A DNA stretch of 8,507 bases, taken from Conexibacteraceae bacterium. GTDB taxonomy: Bacteria; Actinomycetota; Thermoleophilia; Solirubrobacterales; Solirubrobacteraceae. Every line of letters begins with the position of its first letter. Positions within the stretch are counted from its first letter, which is position 1. The stretch lies in assembly GCA_009785395.1 (NCBI GenBank), contig WQWK01000079.1, positions 1-8,507 on the forward strand. Direction: 5' to 3'. A program made the position numbers and the translations under genes. The notes beneath the pieces are model-generated. The model saw only the letters and a list, made by a program, of their open reading frames with translations. It did no database searches and was not told the origin of the DNA. Positions 1 to 5,889 of this stretch are shown here, in pieces.

Positions 1-809
1 AAGGCGAGGAAGCAGGCTCCGAGTGCCGCCAGGTCGCAGACCATCGTCCCGAACCCACCGATCAGCACGCCGGGCGAGCGGCGGCGGAGCAGGTCGATGG
101 CGTCGTGGAGTCCTCGCATGAGCGAGTACTTCGCGAATCGGCGGGCGGCTGCGATGCGCTCGCGCGCGGCCGCGGCGAGACCCGGATCGCCGGCAGCCTG
201 ACCCGGCTCCGCCAGCTCGGTGTCGTCCAGCACCGAGGACCTGGGCCGCAACCACATGGGCAAGGCGAGCACGAGCAAGGTCACAAGCAGGGCGGCGGCT
301 CCGAAGCCGTAGGTCAGCGCCGGATCGCTGTCGCCGCGGAGTGCGCCCACCAGGAACAGGAGGGCGAACAGGATCACGCCGGCGATGTTGGGGAAGCTCG
401 TGAGCAGATAGAAGGCGACGGACTTGCGGCCGATCTGCTCGGTGCTCATGCCCCCGCGGCGCAGCACCCAGGCGCCGAGCGCGAGCCCACCGAGGCCGCT
501 GACCGAGAGCACCGAGTTGGCGCCCTGCTCTGACATCCCGATCTGGTAGCTCAGCCGCCAGCTCATATGCCCGCAGAAGACGGCGCGGAAGATCACCACA
601 TAGGCGAGCGATGAGAGAACCTCGAGTCCGACGGCGGCGACCAGCCAGCCGGCCGATGCGTGCGACAGGCGGGTGCGCAGCTCGCCCAGACCGGGACCGG
701 TCGCCACGATGACCGCGACCGCGATGCCGATCCCCGCGAACTGGGCCAGCCTGCGCCACAGGCGCCGGGTGCTCAGTTCCTCCGGGATCGGTTCAACGGG
801 AGTGCCCAC
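1..809 (-). CDS. Multi-pass membrane protein, LPG-synthase transmembrane/flippase-like family (3' part missing)
   Basis: An open frame runs leftward from a GTG at 809 to the window edge without a stop, giving 269 visible residues. The family usually has a little over 300, so the C-terminus is missing. Hydrophobic spans lie at about residues 22-36, 53-78, 97-116, 131-155, 168-187 and 250-269. The Gly/Ser-rich re-entrant segment around 97-113 (ANSVLSVSGLGGLALGAW), followed by a short basic turn and then SVAFYLLTSFPN, resembles the UPF0104/lysylphosphatidylglycerol synthase transmembrane region (AglD/MprF N-terminal domain type). No soluble aminoacyl-transfer domain is visible, so a lipid flippase-like or polyisoprenoid-linked role is inferred from the family only. 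A charged Ala-rich loop (about 188-245) separates the last spans. No Shine-Dalgarno precedes the GTG, but a TACATT hexamer sits six bases upstream, which would suit a leaderless message. The frame stays open further upstream, so the start is provisional. It is divergent from the YceI gene. Confidence 0.68.
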   Translation of the reverse strand, partial: MGTPVEPIPEELSTRRLWRRLAQFAGIGIAVAVIVATGPGLGELRTRLSHASAGWLVAAVGLEVLSSLAYVVIFRAVFCGHMSWRLSYQIGMSEQGANSVLSVSGLGGLALGAWVLRRGGMSTEQIGRKSVAFYLLTSFPNIAGVILFALLFLVGALRGDSDPALTYGFGAAALLVTLLVLALPMWLRPRSSVLDDTELAEPGQAAGDPGLAAAARERIAAARRFAKYSLMRGLHDAIDLLRRRSPGVLIGGFGTMVCDLAALGACFLA

Positions 810-815
810 GCAGTA

Positions 816-821
816 AATGTA
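816..821 (-). promoter_or_regulatory. Possible -10 element for the leftward membrane-protein gene
   Basis: On the minus strand TACATT (four of six bases match TATAAT) ends six bases before the GTG at 809. Transcription would therefore begin at or next to the start codon and give a leaderless message, which is common in actinobacteria. No convincing -35 is visible at the expected distance. The whole divergent gap is 810-911. On its plus strand a TAAAAC at 869-874 is an equally weak candidate -10 for the YceI gene. Confidence 0.25.
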
Positions 822-898
822 CGGATGTGGAGCCGCCGGGAACAGGCGCGGCCGCCACGCCCGCCCGGTAAAACTCGCCTCGTCAACACCACACCGAC

Positions 899-905
899 AA
901 GGAGG
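899..905 (+). promoter_or_regulatory. Strong ribosome binding site for the YceI gene
   Basis: AAGGAGG lies six bases before the ATG at 912. This near-perfect Shine-Dalgarno decides the start against the longer open frame upstream (in-frame from 660), whose extra N-terminus is Arg/Gln-rich and unlike the family. Confidence 0.85.
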
Positions 906-911
906 TTGTGC

Positions 912-1442
912 ATGAGCTTCACCGCACCGAGCATCCCGACGACGGGCCATTGGCACATCGACACGGTGCACTCGAACGCGCACTTCAGCCTCAGGCACAA
1001 CAGCGTGGCCACGTTCCGGGCGGCGATCCAGGGGGTCACCGGCCAGCTCGCCGATGGCGTCCTGTCCGGCCAGGTTCAGGCGGCCAACCTCGATGTCGGC
1101 CTGCTGGAGCCGTTCAAGGGCCACGTGATCGGCGAGGCGTTCCTGGACGCCGAGCACCACCCCACCATCGACTTCACCTCAACCGAGATCCACGCGCACG
1201 AGGACGGTCTCGTCCACCTCCGCGGCGCGCTCACCATCAAGGGCGTGACCAAACAGGTCGCCGCCGAGGGCGTCGTGCGGGGGCCCCAGGAGGTCGATCT
1301 TGCCAACGGCAGCCGGGGAACGCGACTCGGCCTCGATCTCACCACCACACTCGATCGCCGTGACTACGGTATGGCGGTCTACGCGGGCGCTGACTGGCAG
1401 GTCACGCTCGAGGTAGCACTCCAGCTCGCGCTCGACGAATAG
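912..1442 (+). CDS. yceI: YceI-family polyisoprenoid-binding-like protein
   Basis: A 176-residue protein, close to the usual length of the YceI domain. Family landmarks occur in order: the opening strand WHIDTVHS (14-21) followed by FSLRHN (25-30); FLDAEHHPTIDFTS (77-90), matching the F-D-x-x-x-P-x-I-x-F-x-S motif; GALTIKGVTK (105-114); and LDRRDYGM (147-154), matching the family's N/D-R-x-D-F/Y-G signature. In this family a long beta-barrel (lipocalin-like) encloses an isoprenoid or amphipathic lipid; the ligand and role here are not known. There is no signal peptide or membrane segment, so it is likely cytoplasmic, unlike the secreted E. coli YceI. The start at 912 is supported by AAGGAGG. 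It is divergent from the membrane-protein gene and 82 bases ahead of the kinase gene, with hairpins between them, so it is probably monocistronic. Confidence 0.93.
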   Translation: MSFTAPSIPTTGHWHIDTVHSNAHFSLRHNSVATFRAAIQGVTGQLADGVLSGQVQAANLDVGLLEPFKGHVIGEAFLDAEHHPTIDFTSTEIHAHEDGLVHLRGALTIKGVTKQVAAEGVVRGPQEVDLANGSRGTRLGLDLTTTLDRRDYGMAVYAGADWQVTLEVALQLALDE

Positions 1443-1458
1443 GCCGCGCAAGCTTTAC

Positions 1459-1488
1459 GGCTGCTTCACAACTGGTTATGAAGCCGCC
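1459..1488 (+). terminator. Hairpin after the YceI gene, possible terminator or leader structure
   Basis: GGCTGCTTCA (1459-1468) can pair with TGAAGCCGCC (1479-1488): ten positions with one T-C mismatch, around the ten-base loop 1469-1478. It begins 17 bases after the YceI stop. No T-run follows, so it is at best a non-canonical terminator. Confidence 0.35.
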
Positions 1489-1503
1489 CGTCGCGGCCGG
1501 GCG
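1485..1503 (+). other. Second GC hairpin, overlapping the first, before the kinase gene
   Basis: CGCCCG (1485-1490) and CGGGCG (1498-1503) form a perfect six-pair GC stem with a seven-base loop. It shares 1485-1488 with the preceding hairpin, so the two cannot form at once. It is followed by CAACTACATTT rather than a T-tract. Confidence 0.3.
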
Positions 1504-1507
1504 CAAC

Positions 1508-1513
1508 TACATT
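1508..1513 (+). promoter_or_regulatory. Possible -10 element for the kinase gene
   Basis: TACATT, the same hexamer (TACATTT with its next base) found before the leftward gene at 816-821, ends 11 bases before the ATG at 1525. The leader would be only a few bases long. No recognisable -35 is seen, because the upstream position is occupied by the GC hairpins. Confidence 0.22.
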
Positions 1514-1524
1514 TCAATGCTGCG

Positions 1525-3132
1525 ATGGAGGACCGGTTGCGAAGCGTGGGGCGGTATGAGCTGCTCGAGGTGATCGGCCGCGGCGGCGCCGCGGTCGTCT
1601 ATCTCGCGCACCAACCGGACCTCGACCGCCAGGTGGCACTCAAGGAGCTCGCGCCCCACCACGCCGGCGATCCGAGCTTCGCCCAGCGGTTCGTCGAGGA
1701 GTCGCGTTTGGCCGGCGCGATGAGCCATCCGAGCATCGTCACCGTGCACGAGTACTTCGAGCACGACGGGATCCCCTACATCGCGATGGAGTATCTCCCG
1801 CGCGGGTCGCTGCGCCCGTATCTGGCGGACCTCACCCTGGCGCAGATCGCCGGCCTGCTCGAGGATGTGCTCGCGGGGCTCGCGCACGGCGAGAGCCGCG
1901 GCATCATCCATCGTGACCTGAAGCCCGAGAACCTCCTGGTCGCGGCCGACGGCCACGTCAAGATCGCTGACTTCGGGGTGGCCAGGGCGCTCGGTAACGC
2001 CGCCCCGCGAGCGTTCGTGACGGTGACCGGCACGACGATCGGCACCCCGGCGTACATGGCGCCCGAGCAGGCTCTCGGCGAGCCGCTGTCACCCGCGACC
2101 GACCTCTACTCGCTCGGGATCATCATCTGGGAGGCACTGGCCGGCCACACCCCGTTCGGGTCGCACGACACGCCGATGGCGGTCCTCTACAAGCATGTGC
2201 ATGACCCGGCCCCGCCGATCGACACGGTCCGTGACGGCGTCGCACCGGAGCTCTCAGCCTGGCTGAGCAGACTGCTTGCGAAGCGTCCAGCGGACCGTTT
2301 CCCCTCGGCGACGGCCGCGTGGGAGGAGATCGAGGATGTGATGATTGATCTGCTGGGTCCTCGCTGGCGCCGCGATGCCCGGATCACCGGCGATCCCGCG
2401 CCGGCGCCAGCCGCCCGCACAACCCCGGTCACGCAGACGCTCAGCGGCTCGCCGCAGGCCGGGCAGACGCCGTCCGCCGGCGAGGGCGCGGACGCGAGCG
2501 AGATGCGCAGGGCGCAGTCGCTTGCAGTTTCGACGCCTCCCAGCGCCCAGGCGCCCGCGCCCGCGGGCAGCGATACGCTTCTGCGCGCCCCGCGCCGCCA
2601 TGCCGGCGCAGCGGCGCCTGCGCCCCAGGCCCCCGCGAGCACGCGGCGCCGGGCCCGCCCGCTGCTGGTCGCGGCCGCAGTCGCAGGCATCGCGGCGATC
2701 GCGGGCGGCGCCGTCGGCGGTCTGACGGCGGGCGCCACCACCAAGACCCGCACCACCACCACCCCCGCGGTGGCGTTCGCGTCGTCCGTGCGCCCGATCA
2801 TGGGAACGCTCGCGACGGCACAGCACGCCGGCATGACGAAGCTCGACGCGGCCCACAAGGAAAAGGCCCAGGCGGCGGCCGCCCGGGCGCTCGCCGCGGA
2901 CTACGGCACGGCGCAGCGAAGCGTGCACGCGCTGCCCAGGACGCAGGCGGCGCTCCCGGCCGCACGGACACTGGACACGGCTCTGGCCAGGATGGACCAG
3001 GAGTGGCGTTCGCTTGCTGCGGCTGCCTCGCGGGGCAGCCGCAGCGACTACAGCGCTGCCTCAGCCGCCCTGGGCCCGGGCGCGTCCCGGCTCGAGCGCG
3101 CGGTGCTCGCGGCCGAGCGCGCCCGCGGCTAG
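1525..3132 (+). CDS. PknB-type transmembrane Ser/Thr protein kinase
   Basis: A 535-residue protein. The kinase domain covers about residues 10-270: glycine loop GRGGAAVV (18-25), ATP-anchoring lysine in VALKEL (Lys40), candidate helix-C glutamates 58-59, catalytic HRDLKPEN (129-136), DFG (149-151) and APE (179-181). All key residues are present, so it should be active. The activation loop has Thr166 and Thr168, spaced relative to IGT (172-174) like the two autophosphorylated threonines of mycobacterial PknB. A Pro/Ala-rich linker (about 280-370) leads to a single membrane span (about 380-402). The Ala/Arg-rich outside tail (404-535) has no recognised sensor domain and no PASTA repeats, so its ligand is unknown. 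ATG 1525 has no upstream Shine-Dalgarno. TTG at 1537 is preceded by GGAGG (1527-1531) at five bases and keeps the whole kinase domain, so it may be the true start. The stop overlaps that of the convergent proline-rich gene. Confidence 0.93.
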   Translation: MEDRLRSVGRYELLEVIGRGGAAVVYLAHQPDLDRQVALKELAPHHAGDPSFAQRFVEESRLAGAMSHPSIVTVHEYFEHDGIPYIAMEYLPRGSLRPYLADLTLAQIAGLLEDVLAGLAHGESRGIIHRDLKPENLLVAADGHVKIADFGVARALGNAAPRAFVTVTGTTIGTPAYMAPEQALGEPLSPATDLYSLGIIIWEALAGHTPFGSHDTPMAVLYKHVHDPAPPIDTVRDGVAPELSAWLSRLLAKRPADRFPSATAAWEEIEDVMIDLLGPRWRRDARITGDPAPAPAARTTPVTQTLSGSPQAGQTPSAGEGADASEMRRAQSLAVSTPPSAQAPAPAGSDTLLRAPRRHAGAAAPAPQAPASTRRRARPLLVAAAVAGIAAIAGGAVGGLTAGATTKTRTTTTPAVAFASSVRPIMGTLATAQHAGMTKLDAAHKEKAQAAAARALAADYGTAQRSVHALPRTQAALPAARTLDTALARMDQEWRSLAAAASRGSRSDYSAASAALGPGASRLERAVLAAERARG

Positions 3133-3698
3133 CCGATCGACTGGGTTCCCGAGCCGCTGTTCGCTGACGAGCCGCCCTTGGAGGTGCTCTTCTTCGAAGA
3201 ACCACCGCTCTTGGTCGTCGACGGGCTCGAGGAGTGCGTGACCGTGTGAGCCGGGGCCGGCGGCGTGTAGGTCCGCGTCGGCGGCGGCGTGTAGGTTCGC
3301 GTCGGCGGCGGCGTGTACGCCGGCGGGGCAGTGTAGGCGGGCGGGGCCGTGTAGGCCGGCGCGGGCGTCGTCACGGTCACGGTCGCGGCCGGCGGGGTGG
3401 TCGATGGGGCGGGCGGGGTCGGCTTGGGCTTCTTCGGCTTCGGCTTTGGCGGCTTCGGCTTCGGCTTCGGCGGCTTCGGCTTGTGGACGACCGGCAGCTC
3501 GAGCGCCGGCGCGGTCGCGCGCAGCTGACCGTGGACCGCGGACGCGCTCTGGCTGTTCGGGGCGGCCGCGTGGACGGTCCGGATGGTGTGCGTGTGGGCA
3601 AGCGCATGGGCGCCCATGAAGGCGGCGACAAACAGCACCACTGCGGCCAGCGCCGCAAGCAGCGTCCAGGCGGGCACGGACCGATCACGCTTCTCCAT
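3129..3698 (-). CDS. Single-span proline-rich cell-wall-type protein
   Basis: A 189-residue protein from the ATG at 3698 (MEKRDRSVPAW). A short basic N-terminus precedes a hydrophobic span (about 11-31), which may act as signal anchor or uncleaved signal peptide. A short linker follows, then a Lys-Pro stretch (73-93, KPKPPKPK type), a Thr/Val/Pro zone, Tyr-Thr-Pro repeats (116-147, YTAPPA and TRTYTPPP units) and a Ser/Gly/Lys/Thr tail (155-189). Such rigid extended chains typically cross or bind the wall, and the Thr/Pro content would suit O-glycosylation; both are inferences. No enzymatic domain is present. The frame is open up to 3872, but that extension reads through the promoter region and lacks a signal, so the shorter start is preferred. 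Only a weak AGGG precedes it. The stop overlaps the kinase stop, so the pair are tail-to-tail neighbours. It is divergent from the WXG100 cassette. Confidence 0.72.
   Translation of the reverse strand: MEKRDRSVPAWTLLAALAAVVLFVAAFMGAHALAHTHTIRTVHAAAPNSQSASAVHGQLRATAPALELPVVHKPKPPKPKPKPPKPKPKKPKPTPPAPSTTPPAATVTVTTPAPAYTAPPAYTAPPAYTPPPTRTYTPPPTRTYTPPAPAHTVTHSSSPSTTKSGGSSKKSTSKGGSSANSGSGTQSIG
3265..3366 (-). repeat. In-gene tandem repeats coding Tyr-Thr-Pro units
   Basis: Two near-identical 24-base units (3265-3288 and 3289-3312, one difference) are followed by three 18-base variants (3313-3330, 3331-3348, 3349-3366). Each starts GTGTA on the plus strand. They encode TRTYTPPP and AYTAPP-type units, so unit length changes in whole codons and the array could expand or contract without breaking the frame. 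Confidence 0.85.
3421..3482 (-). repeat. Low-complexity six-base repeat coding Lys-Pro
   Basis: Repeated GGCTTC (plus strand), with a GGC inserted at intervals, encodes the KPKP/KPP tract of the proline-rich protein. The repetition is nearly perfect at base level, which makes it prone to slippage. Confidence 0.8.
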
Positions 3699-3722
3699 GG
3701 CCCTGATGATCGCAGGTGCCGC

Positions 3723-3757
3723 GGGTATCGGCCGTTTGTTCTCGGGTATCGACGGTT
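3723..3757. promoter_or_regulatory. Two direct repeats 21 bases apart in the divergent control region
   Basis: GGGTATCGGCCGTT (3723-3736) and GGGTATCGACGGTT (3744-3757) match at 12 of 14 positions and are offset by 21 bases, two helical turns. The second copy also contains GGTAT (3745-3749), which pairs with ATACC (3759-3763) as an inverted repeat. They lie between the proline-rich gene (start 3698) and the WXG100 gene (start 3853). This is the arrangement of a regulator binding site serving one or both genes; the regulator is unknown. Confidence 0.42.
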
Positions 3758-3810
3758 CATACCTTGGTCGTGTTCCCGGAGCCGGTTCGCGCGCCCATAC
3801 TGGCGATGCT

Positions 3811-3824
3811 GGCCGACATCGGCC
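3811..3824. promoter_or_regulatory. Perfect dyad upstream of the WXG100 gene, possible operator
   Basis: GGCCGA-CA-TCGGCC is a perfect inverted repeat with six-base arms and a two-base centre, 15 bases before the Shine-Dalgarno. The loop is too short for a good RNA hairpin, so a dimeric protein site is more likely. A weak -10-like CATACT at 3796-3801 would place the transcription start just before the dyad, so binding there could block transcription. In a GC-rich genome such a dyad could also occur by chance. Confidence 0.33.
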
Positions 3825-3839
3825 GGACACACGATCAAG

Positions 3840-3845
3840 AGGAGG
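3840..3845 (+). promoter_or_regulatory. Strong ribosome binding site for the WXG100 gene
   Basis: AGGAGG is followed by seven A/T-rich bases and the ATG at 3853. It fixes the start of the WXG100 protein against a much longer open frame from 3583, and marks the first gene of the cassette as highly translated. Confidence 0.88.
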
Positions 3846-3852
3846 AATCAAA

Positions 3853-4143
3853 ATGAGTCTCATCAAGGTCACCTCTGAGGACCTTCAGTCGCTCTCGACG
3901 CAGGTCGCGTCGGGCTCGGCCAGCATTCAGGACCAGCTGGCGCGCATGGCCGGCGAGGTCACCGGCGTCGTCGGCGGTGATTGGCAGGGCGCCGCTTCGT
4001 CGCAGTTCAACACCCTGTGGGACGAGTGGCAGCGGTCGGCCGCGGGCCTCAAGGACGCGCTCGACGGCATCTCGCGCCTGCTCGGCAGCGCCGCCACGCA
4101 GTATCAGACGACCGAGGACTCGATCCGCGCCTCGATGGGCTGA
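3853..4143 (+). CDS. WXG100 family type VII secretion substrate (EsxA/EsxB-like)
   Basis: A 96-residue protein, the canonical WXG100 length. It is helix-turn-helix in character with the WXG motif at Trp44-Gln45-Gly46 (GGDWQGAASSQF) at the centre, and amphipathic helices before and after. It ends with the secretion signal YxxxE (Tyr84-Glu88, YQTTE) close to the C-terminus. There is no signal peptide or membrane segment, as expected for export through an ESX/Yuk-type channel as a dimer. It is the first gene of a four-gene cassette with the strongest ribosome binding site. The second gene is the likely partner, although a homodimer is also possible. The EccC-type ATPase encoded convergently at 6300-8507 is the probable motor that recognises it. 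The call is firm; which ESX subtype it belongs to cannot be told. Confidence 0.95.
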   Translation: MSLIKVTSEDLQSLSTQVASGSASIQDQLARMAGEVTGVVGGDWQGAASSQFNTLWDEWQRSAAGLKDALDGISRLLGSAATQYQTTEDSIRASMG

Positions 4144-4175
4144 TCCCCGGACGCGTACTAGGAAGCGCCAAGACG

Positions 4176-4457
4176 ATGTCGTCATTCACCGTGGATCCAG
4201 CATCGCTGCGCGCGATGGCGACGGTACTCGACGGTCTGGGGCAGCAGATGAGCTCCATGCAGAAGCTGCCGGCAAGCAGCGCCTCCGTGCTCGGCGGCGC
4301 TGCGGTTGAGCAGGCGATTGAGGACTTCTGCGGTCACTGGAACCATGGCATCGACCTGCTGAACCAGAGCCTGAAGGGGCTCACTACGAACCTCGAGCAG
4401 GCGGCGGCCAACTATCACACGAGCGATGCCTGCATCGCGACCGCGGCGGGTACCTGA
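4176..4457 (+). CDS. EspC-like / WXG100-like type VII secretion target
   Basis: A 93-residue protein. The N-terminal pattern FTVDPASLRAMATVLDGL (4-21) resembles the EspC-type ESX secretion-associated family. A central Trp55 sits in FCGHWNHG where WXG proteins have the turn, but WNH replaces a true WXG. The YxxxD export motif is at Tyr80-Asp84 (YHTSD). It is predicted to form a two-helix hairpin with no signal peptide. Two cysteines (52 and 86), one near the turn and one near the C-terminus, are uncommon in these small substrates and could form a disulfide after export. It lies 32 bases after the WXG100 gene with a weak AGGAAG upstream, and three bases before the next gene. It could be the heterodimer partner of the WXG100 protein or of the large WXG-headed protein that follows. 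Family placement is by pattern only. Confidence 0.82.
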   Translation: MSSFTVDPASLRAMATVLDGLGQQMSSMQKLPASSASVLGGAAVEQAIEDFCGHWNHGIDLLNQSLKGLTTNLEQAAANYHTSDACIATAAGT

Positions 4458-4460
4458 GCG

Positions 4461-5885
4461 ATGGCCGATCCGCTCAGCGATCCGCGCGCCCGTGACCTGC
4501 TGGCAGCCGACCCCGGCGCGGTCGGGATGGCCGCCTACACGCTGCAGGTCGTCGCGGTCGAGGCAGGAGCCGTGGCGGGCGGCCTGCGAAGCGCGTCAGG
4601 CTCGTCCGAGCAGTGGTGGGGCCAGGCGGCCGACGCCTTCCGCCACACCGTGGGCAACTACCCGGCACAGCTGGATAAGGTCCACAGCTCCTACGGCGAA
4701 GCGGCCTCGGCGCTAAACCGCTACGAGGGCGAGCTGGCATCGCTGCAGAGCTCGTTCCGCTCGGTCCAGCAGCAGCTGGAGAGCGCCCGCAGCAGCGCCG
4801 GCGCACTCTCGAACCAGCTGTCTGCCCAGGGCCAGCAGCTCACGGGCGACAACAACATGCTGCGCCTCGAGATCAACGGCCACAACAAGCCGACGGCCGC
4901 CCAGATCAGCGCGGACGCGCTGGCGGGAGAGAACTACGCATCCACGTCCAACGCGCTCGGCCAGGTTCAGGGCGAGGTGTCCTCGCTGGAGGCACAGGCA
5001 TTCCGGATCCTCGACTCGTTCGCCGGCGAGCGCAGCAGCGTGGTGAGCAGGCTCTCGGCCGCGGCGGCCCTGGCACCCAAGAACCCGCCGTGGTGGGATC
5101 GCGCGCTGCATGAGGTGGGCGACTTCGCCAAGGGCGTGGCGCTGGGCGCCTACCACGCCGGCAAGGACCTGGTGCCGGCGGTCGAGGCCTTCTACGACCA
5201 TCCCGGCTGGGAGACCCTGGGCCGGCTCGCTTCCGATGTCGGCACGCTCGCCGGAACCGCGGCGCTGCTCGTGACCCTGTTCGTCGCGCCCGAGGCCATG
5301 CCAGAGCTGGCCATCGGCGAGGAAGCGTTCAGCGCCGCCGACATAGTAGGCGGCGTCGCGACGGCCAGCAACGTCGTGGCCGGCGCCAGCGACATGGCCG
5401 AGGGCCACTACGCCGACGGAGCGATGATGATCGGCTTCGCGGCGGGCGGCGAGGCGATGGACGTGACCAAGACCAGCGCCAGCAGTTGGCTCGGCATCGG
5501 CGAGCGCCAGTCGAGCGCCGCCGAGGGCGAGCTCGGCGCGCTCGAGACCTACGCCAAGGGCGCCGCGCCGGGCGCGAGCGACGAGGCCTTCGGGAAGCTG
5601 ATGGACATGTCCAACGACAAGTGGGCGATCGTCAAACAGCACCTCGGCACCGACGACGGCTCCCCGGAGTCGGTCGCGGCCGCCGAGCGTTCGATCGACT
5701 GGCAGAAGCAGGCTGTCGCCGCGGCCCAGAAGTACGCCCGCTTCGCGGGTGCTCCGATCGATTACGGGATCGATCAGGCGGTGCTCGACCCGTTGCGCAA
5801 GGTGGGCAACGACGGCCTGCGCTTCGCGCTGCACGGGCACGCGTTCACGACCGACGAGGACTGGGGTGAGACGCCGGGCGGTTGA
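4461..5885 (+). CDS. Large WXG-headed protein, candidate type VII secreted effector
   Basis: A 474-residue protein. The N-terminal part (about 20-125) is a WXG-type helical hairpin with Trp52-Trp53-Gly54 (QWWGQAADAF), followed by a Gln/Ser-rich coiled-coil segment (about 80-125) and further helices to 200. A PPWWD turn (209-213) opens a middle zone. This includes a hydrophobic Gly/Ala-rich stretch (about 257-335), typical of the pre-toxin region of actinobacterial type VII polymorphic toxins. The C-terminal 120-140 residues, ending with the motif LHGHAFTTDEDWGE (457-470), match no toxin, nuclease, NADase or peptidase fold that I recognise. No cleavable signal peptide is seen. The start is three bases after the previous stop, implying translational coupling. 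The role as effector is inferred from architecture and operon; it could instead be a structural secretion-apparatus substrate. Confidence 0.75.
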   Translation: MADPLSDPRARDLLAADPGAVGMAAYTLQVVAVEAGAVAGGLRSASGSSEQWWGQAADAFRHTVGNYPAQLDKVHSSYGEAASALNRYEGELASLQSSFRSVQQQLESARSSAGALSNQLSAQGQQLTGDNNMLRLEINGHNKPTAAQISADALAGENYASTSNALGQVQGEVSSLEAQAFRILDSFAGERSSVVSRLSAAAALAPKNPPWWDRALHEVGDFAKGVALGAYHAGKDLVPAVEAFYDHPGWETLGRLASDVGTLAGTAALLVTLFVAPEAMPELAIGEEAFSAADIVGGVATASNVVAGASDMAEGHYADGAMMIGFAAGGEAMDVTKTSASSWLGIGERQSSAAEGELGALETYAKGAAPGASDEAFGKLMDMSNDKWAIVKQHLGTDDGSPESVAAAERSIDWQKQAVAAAQKYARFAGAPIDYGIDQAVLDPLRKVGNDGLRFALHGHAFTTDEDWGETPGG

Positions 5886-5889
5886 TCAG

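Noticed and set aside
105..533. A 142-codon plus-strand frame at the left end
   Set aside because: It is hydrophilic Gln/Glu/His-rich shadow opposite a frame with clear membrane spans.
1371..1448. Possible T-run terminator at the end of the YceI gene
   Set aside because: There are no runs of T in the plus strand here; only the hairpins further on were kept, at low confidence.
2187..2928. Two overlapping minus-strand frames of about 224 codons inside the kinase gene
   Set aside because: They lie antisense to the Pro/Ala-rich linker and membrane span; the composition is a shadow of GC-rich codons.
3421..3482. CRISPR-like or noncoding tandem array
   Set aside because: The six-base periodicity is fully explained by Lys-Pro codons of the minus-strand gene, and there are no spacers.
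3699..3872. N-terminal extension of the proline-rich protein to the ATG at 3872
   Set aside because: It would overlap the start of the WXG100 gene and its ribosome binding site and place 58 unpatterned residues before the membrane anchor.
3234..3878. A 214-codon plus-strand frame opposite the proline-rich gene
   Set aside because: The product is almost only Arg and Gly from the repeat antisense. The minus frame has a membrane anchor and ordered Pro repeats.
4713..5840. A 375-codon open frame on the minus strand opposite the large WXG-headed gene
   Set aside because: Arg/Leu/His-rich with no recognisable domain. The plus frame has a WXG motif, tight operon spacing and coherent composition.
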